A DNA stretch of 64,000 bases from UMGS1663 sp963558185 (GTDB lineage Bacteria > Bacillota > Clostridia > TANB77 > CAG-508), in assembly GCA_963558185.1 (NCBI GenBank), contig CAUWFE010000001.1:1-64000 (forward strand), in the 5' to 3' direction. How positions within the stretch are numbered: position 1 is the first letter of the stretch; every line of letters begins with the position of its first letter. Shown here in pieces: positions 44,578-53,978 of the stretch. Made by a program: the position numbers and the translations under genes. The notes beneath the pieces were generated by a model. That model saw only the letters and a list, made by a program, of their open reading frames with translations, had not been told where the DNA came from and made no database searches.

Positions 44578-45297
44578 TTACAAATTTAAAGCACTTTCTA
44601 AAGCTAATGAAATCATTTGATTTAATCCTGTTTGTCTTTCTTCTGGTGTAGCTACTGTATCAATGAATTTTGAATCTACAACACTCATTAAACAACTAGC
44701 TTTTTTATTAAGAAGTTTTGCGTTATAAAATAATGCAAAGGCTTCCATCTCAGCACTAATTGGGTTAAAATCATTAGGAACTCTTGATAAAAATTTATTA
44801 ACATCTGTCATATATAAGTCAAAACAGTCTGTACATACTGTATTACCACACATAAGATTAATATTATTTTGTTTAGCAGTATCAATAATTATGCTGTTCA
44901 AATTACTATCAGATGACACAATATGGCAATTATCATTATTTAAAGTTAGAGCATAGTTACTTTCAGAAAAACAATTTTCAGAAAGCACGATATCGAATAA
45001 ATTTAAATCAGGACTATAAGAGCCACAAGAACCTATACGAATAATGTAATCTACATCATAGACCTTAAATAATTCATATGAGTAAATTCCCATACTAGGC
45101 ATACCCATACCAGAAGCCATTACAGTAATTCTTTTTCCTTTATAAAATCCAGTGTATGCATACATACCTCTTACAGAATTAACAAGAGTATAATTTTCTA
45201 AAAAATTTTCAGCAATATATTTAGCTCTAAGGGGATCTCCAGGGGTAATAACAATATTTGAAATATCCTCTTTTTTTGCCTCATTATGTGGTGTCAT
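44578..45297 (-). CDS. deoD: Purine nucleoside phosphorylase, DeoD type
   Basis: It phosphorolyses purine (deoxy)nucleosides. Family features: TPHNEAKKEDISNIVITPGDPLRAKYIAE at the N-terminus, the phosphate site SGMGMPSMGIYSYEL, RIGSCGSY, and SAEMEAFALF binding the ribose. The ATG at 45297 has AGGAGG at good spacing; an upstream ATG at 45354 would add 19 unrelated residues. 239 residues, typical. Confidence 0.96.
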   Translation of the reverse strand: MTPHNEAKKEDISNIVITPGDPLRAKYIAENFLENYTLVNSVRGMYAYTGFYKGKRITVMASGMGMPSMGIYSYELFKVYDVDYIIRIGSCGSYSPDLNLFDIVLSENCFSESNYALTLNNDNCHIVSSDSNLNSIIIDTAKQNNINLMCGNTVCTDCFDLYMTDVNKFLSRVPNDFNPISAEMEAFALFYNAKLLNKKASCLMSVVDSKFIDTVATPEERQTGLNQMISLALESALNL

Positions 45298-45601
45298 AAT
45301 AAACCTCCTATAATCTAAATTACCTAATTTGATAGTGAAAATCTGTATTATCATATATGATTAGGTTAGTTTCACTGTACAATGTATTTGCAAAATATAT
45401 AGTTAATGAAACTACATTTTTTATATCATAAAAAAATTAAAGTGTAAAGCAAATTAAGTAAATTGAATATAGGTTAATCATAAAAGAGCAAAATATAAAG
45501 AAAAAGCATATAAATAAGTAAAACAAGAATAACAAAGGCATTTTAGATATTATATATTGACTTTGCTATCTTTTGCTGATAAGTGATATACATATGGTTA
45601 A

Positions 45602-45671
45602 AAATGTAACGAAATTGAAATATAAATGTAACCAAAATGTAATTGTATTAAACAAAAGGATAATATATAAT
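45602..45671 (+). promoter_or_regulatory. Promoter with helically phased TGTAA repeats
   Basis: AAATGTAAC (45602-45610), a weaker AAATTGAAA (45613-45621), AAATGTAAC (45624-45632) and AAATGTAAT (45635-45643) are spaced at 11-bp steps. They run into the -35 TTGTAT (45643-45648), 17 bp from TATAAT (45666-45671). Tandem repeats at one helical turn are typical of OmpR/PhoB-type regulators. The rest of the 45298-45740 gap is AT-rich, with a palindrome ATCATATATGAT (about 45350-45361) near deoD. Confidence 0.6.
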
Positions 45672-45740
45672 TTAAAGTGTATAGAATTAGTTACAAAATG
45701 GTAAATTATATAAAAGAAACGAAAGGAATGAAATATAATT

Positions 45741-47519
45741 ATGCAAAAAGTATTAAAAAATAATAAAGGTGTTACATTAATAGCATTAGTAGTTACAATA
45801 GTTATATTAATTATTTTGGCTAGTGTAAGTATGTCAATGGTATTAGGAGATAATGGAATATTTACACAAGCAAAAAATGCTGCAAATAAAATGGCATCAG
45901 CAGAAGCAAATACACAAGAGGCAATGAAAGAATTACAAAATGAAATAGAACAAAACATAAATAGCCCTACAGCACCAGAATTAAAAGAAGAAATACCAAA
46001 TGCTCCAAAACAAATAGATGGAATGAGTCCAATAAAATTTGTAGAACCAACAGAAAGTGAAAAAGGGCAAGTAGTGGATACAACATGGGAAGATAGTGAA
46101 TGGTACAACTATAAACAAAATAAATGGGCAAATACAAAAACACAAGATGGAAGTATGTGGGTATGGATACCAAGATATGCATATAAAATAACATATACAA
46201 ACCCAAGTGATAAATCACAAGGTGGAAGTATAGATGTAAAATTTTTAATAGGAACAACAGATAACTATTATGATGAAGAAAGTAAAACAATTAAAACAGC
46301 TAAAAGAGTGACAACAAAAGAAGAAATAGCAGATACAACAACAGATTATTACGTACATCCAGCTTTTACAAATGAAAGTAGTATTGATTTTGCAAATGGA
46401 GGATGGGATAAAGAATTAGAAGGAATGTATGTAGCAAAATTTGAAGCAGGATTCCCAGAAGGGAATAATACTGCACCTAATAAAAAAAGTTCTCAAACAT
46501 ATAGCCAAGAAACAGGTTGGGTAAGAGCAGTAGAAGCAGGTACAGAAAAAGATTCAGTACAAGCAGCAAGAAACTGGCTAGATGGAATATATGGTAAAAC
46601 TGTAACAAGAATAAGTTATCCAGTATTCCAACCATTAACATATAGCATGAATTATATAAACATGAATGATGCATATAATATATCAAAAGCAATGAACGAA
46701 GAAGGAAACATATATGGGTTTAATTCAAATTCAGCAGATACACACTTAATAAAAAGTAGTGAATGGGGAATGATAAGTTATTTAAGTTATAGTAAATATG
46801 GAACAAATGGAAAAGAAATAACAGTAAATAATGCAAGTTTAAATAGTGGAGATAAAGCAAGAACTGAAAGCAAAGGAAAATCAGGAGTAGATAGTGTATA
46901 TGGGATAACAGGAATGACACAAAGTAATATGAGTATAGGAGAAACAATAGTAAAAATAAATGAAATAAATAATTTACAATCAAATATACCAACAGTAACA
47001 GGAAACATGTATGCATGGAACCAAAAGAATGGTGTAACGGCATCAACAACTGGTAATATGACAGGAGCCTATGATGTATTAGGGGGAGTATGGGAATGTA
47101 CGTCATCATATATAGCAAATGAAAATGAAAATTTATTAAAATATGGGAAATCAGTAGCATATAATGGAAATGAATTAAAAACAAAAAGTACAAAATATAC
47201 AATGGTATATCCTCATAATATTACTTTAGATAATACTAGTATTATAAATACAGAAGAAAATTTAAATAAAGCACGTGAAGCTAATTATAAAAATAACATA
47301 AAGATATATGGTGATGGGATAAGAGAAACTTCTACAGGAGGAAGTGGTAGCACATCATGGAGTAAAAGTCATTCATACTATTCTGCTTTATCAATGCCAT
47401 TTATAATTCGTGGAGGATATCTTTATAGCGTAGCAGTAAATAGTATTTTTTATTATTCATGTAGCGACAGTGAAAATGGATATGGAGATGGATTTAGGAC
47501 AGCTGTTATACCAAAATAA
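45741..47519 (+). CDS. Large pilin-like surface protein with C-terminal FGE/C-type-lectin-like fold
   Basis: The N-terminus NNKGVTLIALVVTIVILIIL is a type IV prepilin-type signal: Gly cleavage site then a hydrophobic helix, with Ala where pilins usually have Glu at position 5. A helical stalk follows (about 45-75). The rest resembles formylglycine-generating-enzyme/C-type-lectin-fold proteins: MWVWIPRYAYKI, GMYVAKFEAGFP, DVLGGVWECTSSY, and the end PFIIRGGYL...GDGFRTAVIPK. 592 residues. It has its own regulated promoter and terminator. No pilus assembly genes are near, so it is probably an exported surface or adhesion protein. The final block resembles variable regions of diversity-generating-retroelement targets. 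Confidence 0.75.
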   Translation: MQKVLKNNKGVTLIALVVTIVILIILASVSMSMVLGDNGIFTQAKNAANKMASAEANTQEAMKELQNEIEQNINSPTAPELKEEIPNAPKQIDGMSPIKFVEPTESEKGQVVDTTWEDSEWYNYKQNKWANTKTQDGSMWVWIPRYAYKITYTNPSDKSQGGSIDVKFLIGTTDNYYDEESKTIKTAKRVTTKEEIADTTTDYYVHPAFTNESSIDFANGGWDKELEGMYVAKFEAGFPEGNNTAPNKKSSQTYSQETGWVRAVEAGTEKDSVQAARNWLDGIYGKTVTRISYPVFQPLTYSMNYINMNDAYNISKAMNEEGNIYGFNSNSADTHLIKSSEWGMISYLSYSKYGTNGKEITVNNASLNSGDKARTESKGKSGVDSVYGITGMTQSNMSIGETIVKINEINNLQSNIPTVTGNMYAWNQKNGVTASTTGNMTGAYDVLGGVWECTSSYIANENENLLKYGKSVAYNGNELKTKSTKYTMVYPHNITLDNTSIINTEENLNKAREANYKNNIKIYGDGIRETSTGGSGSTSWSKSHSYYSALSMPFIIRGGYLYSVAVNSIFYYSCSDSENGYGDGFRTAVIPK

Positions 47520-47629
47520 CATATAAGCAAATAATCCAATAGAATATAAAGAAAGTACAGACTGTTTTTACGAAGCATATGAAGAACATGAAAATAAAAA
47601 GTAATTAAAAAATAAAAATCACCTATCTG

Positions 47630-47672
47630 AAAGATAAATTGTAAAAATAAAAAATACAATTTGTCTTTTTTT
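47630..47672 (+). terminator. Terminator after the pilin-like gene
   Basis: A 14-base arm at 47630-47643 pairs with 47655-47668 (one mismatch), around an A-rich loop, followed by a long T run. It lies 110 bp after the stop codon. Confidence 0.75.
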
Positions 47673-47739
47673 ATTTTACAATTGAATTAATTTTAACTGT
47701 TAAAAAATGAATAAATTTTATAGATATTGTTTGATAAAT

Positions 47740-47790
47740 GACCTCATTTTATACAAAACTTATATTTCAATGCATTCTAAAAAAATGCTT
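47740..47790 (-). mobile_element. Decayed end of a family 2 MITE-like element
   Basis: CTTATATTTCAATGCATTCTA (about 47759-47779) differs at one position from the same stretch in the element at 59271-59521, and preceding bases AATGACCTCATTTTATACAAA resemble its TCGTCATTTCATTCAAAG. No complete element can be delimited. The rest of the 47520-47994 gap is AT-rich without a recognisable gene. Confidence 0.5.
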
Positions 47791-47994
47791 AGAAATAATT
47801 AAATTGTAATGCAAAGTTCACATTTTTTTCTCAAAACCTATTTTAAAATTAGTAAAAATACGTTACAATATAAGAAAACTTTGAATCAAGGAGAAAACCA
47901 AAAGTTTACAAAAAAGAAAATGAACTTAAAAAATGAACCTAAAGCTAATTAAGGAACGGCACCAAGGTTTAAAACTAACACACTGGAGGAATAT

Positions 47995-49680
47995 ATGAGA
48001 AAACAATGGAAATGTTATGATACAAATTTACAGCAAGCTAAAAAGCTACAAAGTGAATACAAAATAAGTAGTTTAATAGCAACAATATTAGCAAATAGAA
48101 ATATTATAAATGAAGAACAAATAAGAAAATTTATTCATCCTACAAGAAATGATTTTTATGATCCTTTTAAAATGCCAGATATGGAACAAGCAGTAGAAAG
48201 AATATTACAAGCTATAGAATATAATGAAAAAATAATCATTTATGGAGATTATGATGTAGATGGAATTACAAGTATCACAGTACTAAAAAGATTTTTACAA
48301 GATAGAGAAGTACTAGTAGATTACTATATACCAAACAGAATTGATGAAGGATATGGCTTAAACAAAACAGCAATACAAAAAATAGCAAGTAAAGGTTATA
48401 AACTTATAATTACAGTAGACTGTGGTATTACATCAAAAGAAGAAATTGATTTAGCAAATGAATTAGGAATTGATGTAGTAATTACAGATCATCATGAAGT
48501 ACCAGAAGAACTTCCAAAAGCTATTGCAGTAATAGATGCGAAAAGAAAAGATAGTAAATATCCATTTAATCAATTAGCTGGGGTAGGAGTATCTTTCAAA
48601 CTAATTCAAGCATTAAGCCAAAAAATGCAATTACCAGAAAAAGAATATTTAAAATATTTAGATATTGTATGTGTTGGTACAATATCTGATATAGTACCAT
48701 TATTAGATGAAAATCGTGTTATTACAAAATTAGGCTTAAAACTGGTAGAACAAACTAAAAACATGGGATTAAAAGCTTTACTAGAAGTAGCAGATTACAA
48801 AAAAATAGATTCAAATACCATATCTTTTGGAATAGCACCTAGAATTAATGCTTGTGGGAGATTAGCAGATGCAAAAATTGCTTTAGAGTTATTTTTAACA
48901 GAAGATTTTGAAAAAGCTAAAGAAATTGCTAGCAAATTAAATGAATATAACTTACAAAGACAAGAAATGGAAAAAAACATTTATGATGAAGCAGTAGAAG
49001 AACTAAGTAAAAAGGATGAAGAAGAACAAATCATAATTTTAGGAAAAGAAGGATGGCATCATGGAGTGATAGGAATAGTGGCATCTAAAATTACTGAAAA
49101 ATATTTTAAACCAAGTATATTAATATGTTTTGAAGGAGAAGAAGGAAAAGGTTCAGGAAGAAGCATACCAGGATTTAATTTGCATGAAGCATTAACCAAA
49201 AATTCAGAATATTTAGAAAAATTTGGTGGTCATAGTATGGCAGTAGGAGTAAGCATAAAAACAAAAAATTTTGAAAAATTAAAAAAACAATTACAAGAAT
49301 ATGGCAAAAGTAGTAATATATGTGATATAATACCTATTATATACATAGATGAAGAAACAACACTAAAAGATATAAATATCCAAGCAGTAAAACAATTAGA
49401 ACTTTTACAACCATTTGGAGAGGCAAATAAGGAACCAATATTTGTGTGTAGAAAACTAAAGATACAATCTATTAGAACATTATCAGAGGGAAAACATATT
49501 AAATTAACATTAAAAGATGATAACTATTTTATAGATGTTATTGGATTTCAAATGGGAGATTTAATAGAAGAATACAAACTAGGCGATAAGGTAGATGTAG
49601 TAGGAACTTTAGAAATTAATGAGTTCAACGGAAGTGAAAAAGTACAAATGAGACTAAAAGATATAATGCATACTGTATAA
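47995..49680 (+). CDS. recJ: Single-stranded-DNA-specific exonuclease RecJ
   Basis: A 5'-3' exonuclease in recombination and mismatch repair. DHH motifs: IYGDYDVDGITS (about 81-92), VDCGI, and TDHHEVPE (about 164-171). The DHHA1 nucleic-acid-binding region has the GSGRSIPGFNLHEAL and GGHSMAVG motifs (about 383-420), and an OB fold ends the protein. 561 residues, normal. GGAGG precedes the ATG. Confidence 0.96.
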   Translation: MRKQWKCYDTNLQQAKKLQSEYKISSLIATILANRNIINEEQIRKFIHPTRNDFYDPFKMPDMEQAVERILQAIEYNEKIIIYGDYDVDGITSITVLKRFLQDREVLVDYYIPNRIDEGYGLNKTAIQKIASKGYKLIITVDCGITSKEEIDLANELGIDVVITDHHEVPEELPKAIAVIDAKRKDSKYPFNQLAGVGVSFKLIQALSQKMQLPEKEYLKYLDIVCVGTISDIVPLLDENRVITKLGLKLVEQTKNMGLKALLEVADYKKIDSNTISFGIAPRINACGRLADAKIALELFLTEDFEKAKEIASKLNEYNLQRQEMEKNIYDEAVEELSKKDEEEQIIILGKEGWHHGVIGIVASKITEKYFKPSILICFEGEEGKGSGRSIPGFNLHEALTKNSEYLEKFGGHSMAVGVSIKTKNFEKLKKQLQEYGKSSNICDIIPIIYIDEETTLKDINIQAVKQLELLQPFGEANKEPIFVCRKLKIQSIRTLSEGKHIKLTLKDDNYFIDVIGFQMGDLIEEYKLGDKVDVVGTLEINEFNGSEKVQMRLKDIMHTV

Positions 49681-49706
49681 TTTTGCTACAAGAAAGGGGA
49701 GATAAT

Positions 49707-51911
49707 ATGCAAGAAAATATAGAACAAAAAACAATTGATGATATTATTGCAAGAGTAAAGAAAAAGAATAAAAGAGCAGATATAAAATTAATTTCTCGTG
49801 CATATAACTTTGCAAAAGAAAAACATGGAGATCAACTAAGAAAATCTGGAGAACCATATATAATTCATCCAGTTCAAGTAGCATACATATTAGCAGATTT
49901 GGGACTAGATGAAAGCACTATATGTGCAGCTTTATTACATGATGTAGTAGAAGATACAGAAGTAACACATGAAGATATAGTACAGCTATTTAGTAAAGAA
50001 ATTGCAGATATGGTAGATGGAGTAACAAAATTAAGTAAATTAAATTATGAATCTGTAGAAGAGGCACAAGTAGAAAATTATAGAAAAATGTTCTTAGCAA
50101 TGGGAAAAGATATACGTGTAATCATGATAAAATTAGCAGATAGATTACATAATATGAGAACACTAAAATATCTAACAAGGGATAGGCAAATAGCAAATGC
50201 TAAAGAAACAATGGAACTATATGCACCACTTGCAAATAGAATGGGTATATATTCTTTAAAATGGGAATTAGAAGACTTAGGGTTTAAATATTTATATCCA
50301 GAAGAATATCGTGAAATTGTAGAAGGAATTAACAAAAAAAGAGAAGAAAGACTACAATTTATAGATAAAATAGAAGAAGAAATAAGAATTCAACTAAAAA
50401 AACAAAAAATAGATGGAGAAATAACAGGAAGAGCAAAGCATTTATATAGTATATATCGTAAAATGAAAAGAGATAACTGTACATTAGACCAAATTTATGA
50501 TTTATTTGCATTAAGAATAATTGTAAACTCTGTAAAAGACTGTTATGCAGCACTTGGTGTAGTGCATGAACTATATAACCCAATGCCAGGCAGATTTAAA
50601 GATTATATTGCTGTTCCAAAACCTAATATGTATCAGTCTTTACATACTACACTAATAGGGGAAAATGCAACACCATTTGAAGTACAAATTCGTACATGGG
50701 ATATGCATCGTATTGCAGAATTCGGTATTGCAGCACACTGGGCATACAAAGAAGCAAGCTTTATGAGGGGCAAAAAAGCCAATGTTACAGTAACAGACGA
50801 TAAATTAGCATGGCTACGTGAAACATTAGAATGGCAAAAAGATATGCAAGATCCTCAAGAATTCTTAAATACTTTAAAAACAGAACTTTTTGAAGATGAA
50901 GTATATGTATTTACTCCAAAGGGAGATATAAAAGTATTGCCACGTGGTAGTACGCCAATAGACTATGCATATAGTATACATGCGGAAATAGGCCATCATA
51001 TGACAGGATGTAAAATTAATAGCAAAATGATGCCAATAATAACAAAATTAAAAAATGGCGATATTATAGAAATCATAACATCAGATAATGCAAAAGGTCC
51101 AAGTAGAGATTGGCTTAAATTTATAAAAAGCTCTACAGCTAAGAATAAAATAAATGCTTGGTTTAAAAAGAATTTAAGAGAAGAAAATATAGAAAAAGGA
51201 AAAGAATCTATAGAACGTGAAATTAAAAGAATAGGAATGAACCATGCAGAACTATTTAAACAAGACTTTATTCAAGGAGCACTTACAAGATATAAATTTA
51301 ATACAATAGAAGATATGTATGCAGCAGTTGGCTTTGGAGCAATTACTAGTGGGAAAATTATTGCAAGAATATTAGAAGAATATAGAAAAGTTCATAAAGA
51401 AGAAAATGTAGAAGAAAAAATTGAAGAATTAGCAAAAGAAAAAGAAAAGCATAATAAACCTTCAAAAACTGGTGTAGTAGTAAAAGGAATTGATAACTGT
51501 TTAGTAAAACTTTCAAAATGTTGTAATCCAGTTCCAGGTGATAATATAATAGGATATATAACAAGAGGAAGAGGAGTTTCAGTACATAGAGCAGACTGCA
51601 AAAATTTAAAAGATTTATTTGAAGATGAAAATAATAGAATGATAGATGTATATTGGTATACAGATGAAAAATCTTCATATAAGGTAGATGTAGAAATTTT
51701 TGCAAATGATAGAAATGGATTATTAACAGATATTATACAAGTAATAAATACTTCAAAAACTACACTTGTAGCTGTTAGTTCAAGAGCCAATAAAGAAAGA
51801 ATAGCTACAACTGAATTAACAATAGAAGTAGAAAATTTGGAAGAGTTAAATAAGGTTTTAAAGAACTTAAGAAAAGTAGATAGTGTATATGAAGTAAAAC
51901 GTAAAAAATAA
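49707..51911 (+). CDS. rel: Bifunctional (p)ppGpp synthetase/hydrolase (Rel)
   Basis: Stringent-response enzyme. The HD hydrolase domain contains ALLHDVVEDTEV and KLADRLHNMRTL. The synthetase domain contains DLFALRIIV, the GRFKDYIAVPKPNMYQSLHTT loop and QIRTWDMH. TGS domain VYVFTPKGDIKVLPRGSTPIDYAYSIH, a zinc-finger-like region and a C-terminal ACT domain follow. With the ATG at 49707 after AAAGGGGAGA it has 734 residues. Order recJ-rel-MBL-hisS is common in Clostridia. Confidence 0.97.
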   Translation: MQENIEQKTIDDIIARVKKKNKRADIKLISRAYNFAKEKHGDQLRKSGEPYIIHPVQVAYILADLGLDESTICAALLHDVVEDTEVTHEDIVQLFSKEIADMVDGVTKLSKLNYESVEEAQVENYRKMFLAMGKDIRVIMIKLADRLHNMRTLKYLTRDRQIANAKETMELYAPLANRMGIYSLKWELEDLGFKYLYPEEYREIVEGINKKREERLQFIDKIEEEIRIQLKKQKIDGEITGRAKHLYSIYRKMKRDNCTLDQIYDLFALRIIVNSVKDCYAALGVVHELYNPMPGRFKDYIAVPKPNMYQSLHTTLIGENATPFEVQIRTWDMHRIAEFGIAAHWAYKEASFMRGKKANVTVTDDKLAWLRETLEWQKDMQDPQEFLNTLKTELFEDEVYVFTPKGDIKVLPRGSTPIDYAYSIHAEIGHHMTGCKINSKMMPIITKLKNGDIIEIITSDNAKGPSRDWLKFIKSSTAKNKINAWFKKNLREENIEKGKESIEREIKRIGMNHAELFKQDFIQGALTRYKFNTIEDMYAAVGFGAITSGKIIARILEEYRKVHKEENVEEKIEELAKEKEKHNKPSKTGVVVKGIDNCLVKLSKCCNPVPGDNIIGYITRGRGVSVHRADCKNLKDLFEDENNRMIDVYWYTDEKSSYKVDVEIFANDRNGLLTDIIQVINTSKTTLVAVSSRANKERIATTELTIEVENLEELNKVLKNLRKVDSVYEVKRKK

Positions 51912-51927
51912 ATCAAAGGAGTAAAAA

Positions 51928-52572
51928 ATGATATTAAAAAAAGTAGGTGTAAATACATCTTTAGGAATACATACAAATTGCTATATTATTTTAGATGAAG
52001 AAACAAAAGAAACTATTGTAGTAGATCCAGGTGGAGAAGTAGAAAAAATAGCTGAAATGATAGATATATTAGATGGAAATTTAAAATACATATATTTAAC
52101 ACATTGCCATGGAGACCATATAGGGGGAGTAAGTAAATTAAAAGAACAAAAAGGAGGAAAAGTCCTAATACATAGATTAGATGCAGAAGGACTTTCTAAT
52201 CCTCAAATTAACTGTAGTATTCTTGCAGAAAACGATATAAAATTAGAAGCAGATTCTCGTGTTGAAGATAAAGATATACTACATCTAGGTAATTTAGAAA
52301 TACACATTATACATACACCAGGGCATACCAAAGGTGGAAGTTCTTTATATATTCCAAAAGAAAATATGCTAATTTCAGGAGATACACTATTTAAAGGAAC
52401 ATGGGGAAGAACAGATTTATTAACTGGAAGCTTTGAAGAGATTATATCTTCAATAACAAATAAATTAATGAAATTGCCAGATGACACAATAGTATATCCA
52501 GGACATGGAGAGATAACAAGAATTTATGAAGAAAAGCCAATTTATTTAGAACTAAAACCTGGCTTAGATTAA
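51928..52572 (+). CDS. Metallo-beta-lactamase-fold hydrolase (glyoxalase II-like)
   Basis: The HxHxDH zinc motif is in LTHCHGDHIGG (about 58-68), with further ligands in HTPGHTKGG and PGHGEIT. The 214-residue length fits small hydroxyacylglutathione-hydrolase-like proteins often found between rel and hisS in Clostridia. The natural substrate is unknown. It lies 16 nt after rel. Confidence 0.9.
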   Translation: MILKKVGVNTSLGIHTNCYIILDEETKETIVVDPGGEVEKIAEMIDILDGNLKYIYLTHCHGDHIGGVSKLKEQKGGKVLIHRLDAEGLSNPQINCSILAENDIKLEADSRVEDKDILHLGNLEIHIIHTPGHTKGGSSLYIPKENMLISGDTLFKGTWGRTDLLTGSFEEIISSITNKLMKLPDDTIVYPGHGEITRIYEEKPIYLELKPGLD

Positions 52573-52591
52573 ATATAAAGGGGGAAGCACT

Positions 52592-53899
52592 ATGCAAAAA
52601 GTAGAGCCAAAAACATTACCAGGATTTATGGAATTATTACCAAATGAACAAATACAAATGAATGAAATGAAAGAAAAAATTAGAAAATCATATGAGGCTT
52701 TTGGTTTTTTACCAATAGATACACCAATTATAGAAAACGCAGAAGTTTTACTTGCAAAAGCAGGTGGAGAAACAGAAAAACAAATTTATCAATTTGAAAA
52801 AGGAGAAAATAACTTAGCTTTAAGATTTGATTTAACAGTTCCACTTGCAAAATATGTTAGTCAATATTACCATGAATTAACATTTCCTTTTAGAAGATAT
52901 CAAATAGGAAAAGTGTATAGAGGAGAACGTCCTCAAAAAGGTAGATTTCGTGAGTTTTACCAATGTGATGTAGATATTATTGGAGATGGAGAACTAAGTT
53001 TATATAACGATGCTGAAATACCAAGTATTATATATCATACAATACAAAATTTAGGATTTACTAATTTTACTATTTGTATAAATAATAGAAAAATTTTAAA
53101 TGGTCTATTTGAAGAATTAGGACAAAAAGAAAATTCAGTAGAAATAATGAGAATTATAGATAAAATAGAAAAAATAGGACCTGAAAAAGTAGCAGAAGAA
53201 TTGAAAAAATTACAAGTATCAACAGAAGCAATAAACACTATACTTCATTTTATTGAAATATCAGGCAATAATGATGAAAAAATAGCAGAATTAGAAAAAA
53301 TGATAAAAAATGATGGCGAATTTAAAAATGGTGTATTAGAATTAAAACAAGTAATTCAAAATGTAAGAATGCTTGGAGTTCCAGAAGAAAACTTTAAAAT
53401 TGAACTAAGTATTGCGCGTGGATTAGACTATTATACAGGAACAGTATATGAAACATTCCTAAATGAATATAGAAGTTTAGGTAGTATATGTTCAGGTGGT
53501 AGATATGATAATCTGGCAGAATATTATACTGATAAAAAATTACCAGGAGTAGGAGTTTCAATAGGAATTACAAGACTATTTTATCAATTAAATGAATTAC
53601 AAGCATTAGGAAAATACAAAGAAAATATTGCTGATGTTCTAATAATTCCAATGACAGATGATTATAATAAATGTTTAGAAATAGCAACAAAATTAAGGAA
53701 AAATGGAATTTCAACACAGGTATATTTTGAAGATAAAAAAATCAAAGCAAAATTTAAATATGCAGATAAATTAAAAATTAAAAATGTTATTGTAATAGGT
53801 GAAGAAGAAATTGAAAAAGATTTAGTAACTTTAAAAAATATGGAAACAGGAGAGCAACAAACAATAACTGTAGAAGAGGCAATTAAACAGATAAAATAA
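52592..53899 (+). CDS. hisS: Histidyl-tRNA synthetase
   Basis: Class II synthetase. Motif 2 region YRGERPQKGRFREFYQCDVDIIG, histidine-binding ARGLDYYTGTVYE, SICSGGRYDNL (motif 3 region nearby), and a C-terminal anticodon-binding domain from about 340 (VLIIPMTDDYNKCLEIA to VIGEEEIEKD). 435 residues, normal. It lies 19 nt after the MBL gene; no T-box is seen in the gap. Confidence 0.96.
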   Translation: MQKVEPKTLPGFMELLPNEQIQMNEMKEKIRKSYEAFGFLPIDTPIIENAEVLLAKAGGETEKQIYQFEKGENNLALRFDLTVPLAKYVSQYYHELTFPFRRYQIGKVYRGERPQKGRFREFYQCDVDIIGDGELSLYNDAEIPSIIYHTIQNLGFTNFTICINNRKILNGLFEELGQKENSVEIMRIIDKIEKIGPEKVAEELKKLQVSTEAINTILHFIEISGNNDEKIAELEKMIKNDGEFKNGVLELKQVIQNVRMLGVPEENFKIELSIARGLDYYTGTVYETFLNEYRSLGSICSGGRYDNLAEYYTDKKLPGVGVSIGITRLFYQLNELQALGKYKENIADVLIIPMTDDYNKCLEIATKLRKNGISTQVYFEDKKIKAKFKYADKLKIKNVIVIGEEEIEKDLVTLKNMETGEQQTITVEEAIKQIK

Positions 53900-53978
53900 T
53901 TATAAAATATCATATTTCTAAAAGTACAAGCATATACTGATATATAGGACTTTATACAAAGGAAAGGAAAAAAGAAAT

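Noticed and set aside
45741..47519. Formylglycine-generating enzyme (sulfatase activator)
   Set aside because: The fold resembles it, but there is no evident active-site Cys pair and no sulfatase gene; the prepilin-type N-terminus points to a surface protein.
47930..47994. T-box-like or other riboswitch before recJ (GGAACGGCACCAAGG)
   Set aside because: No AGGGTGG-type motif, terminator or convincing fold is visible there.
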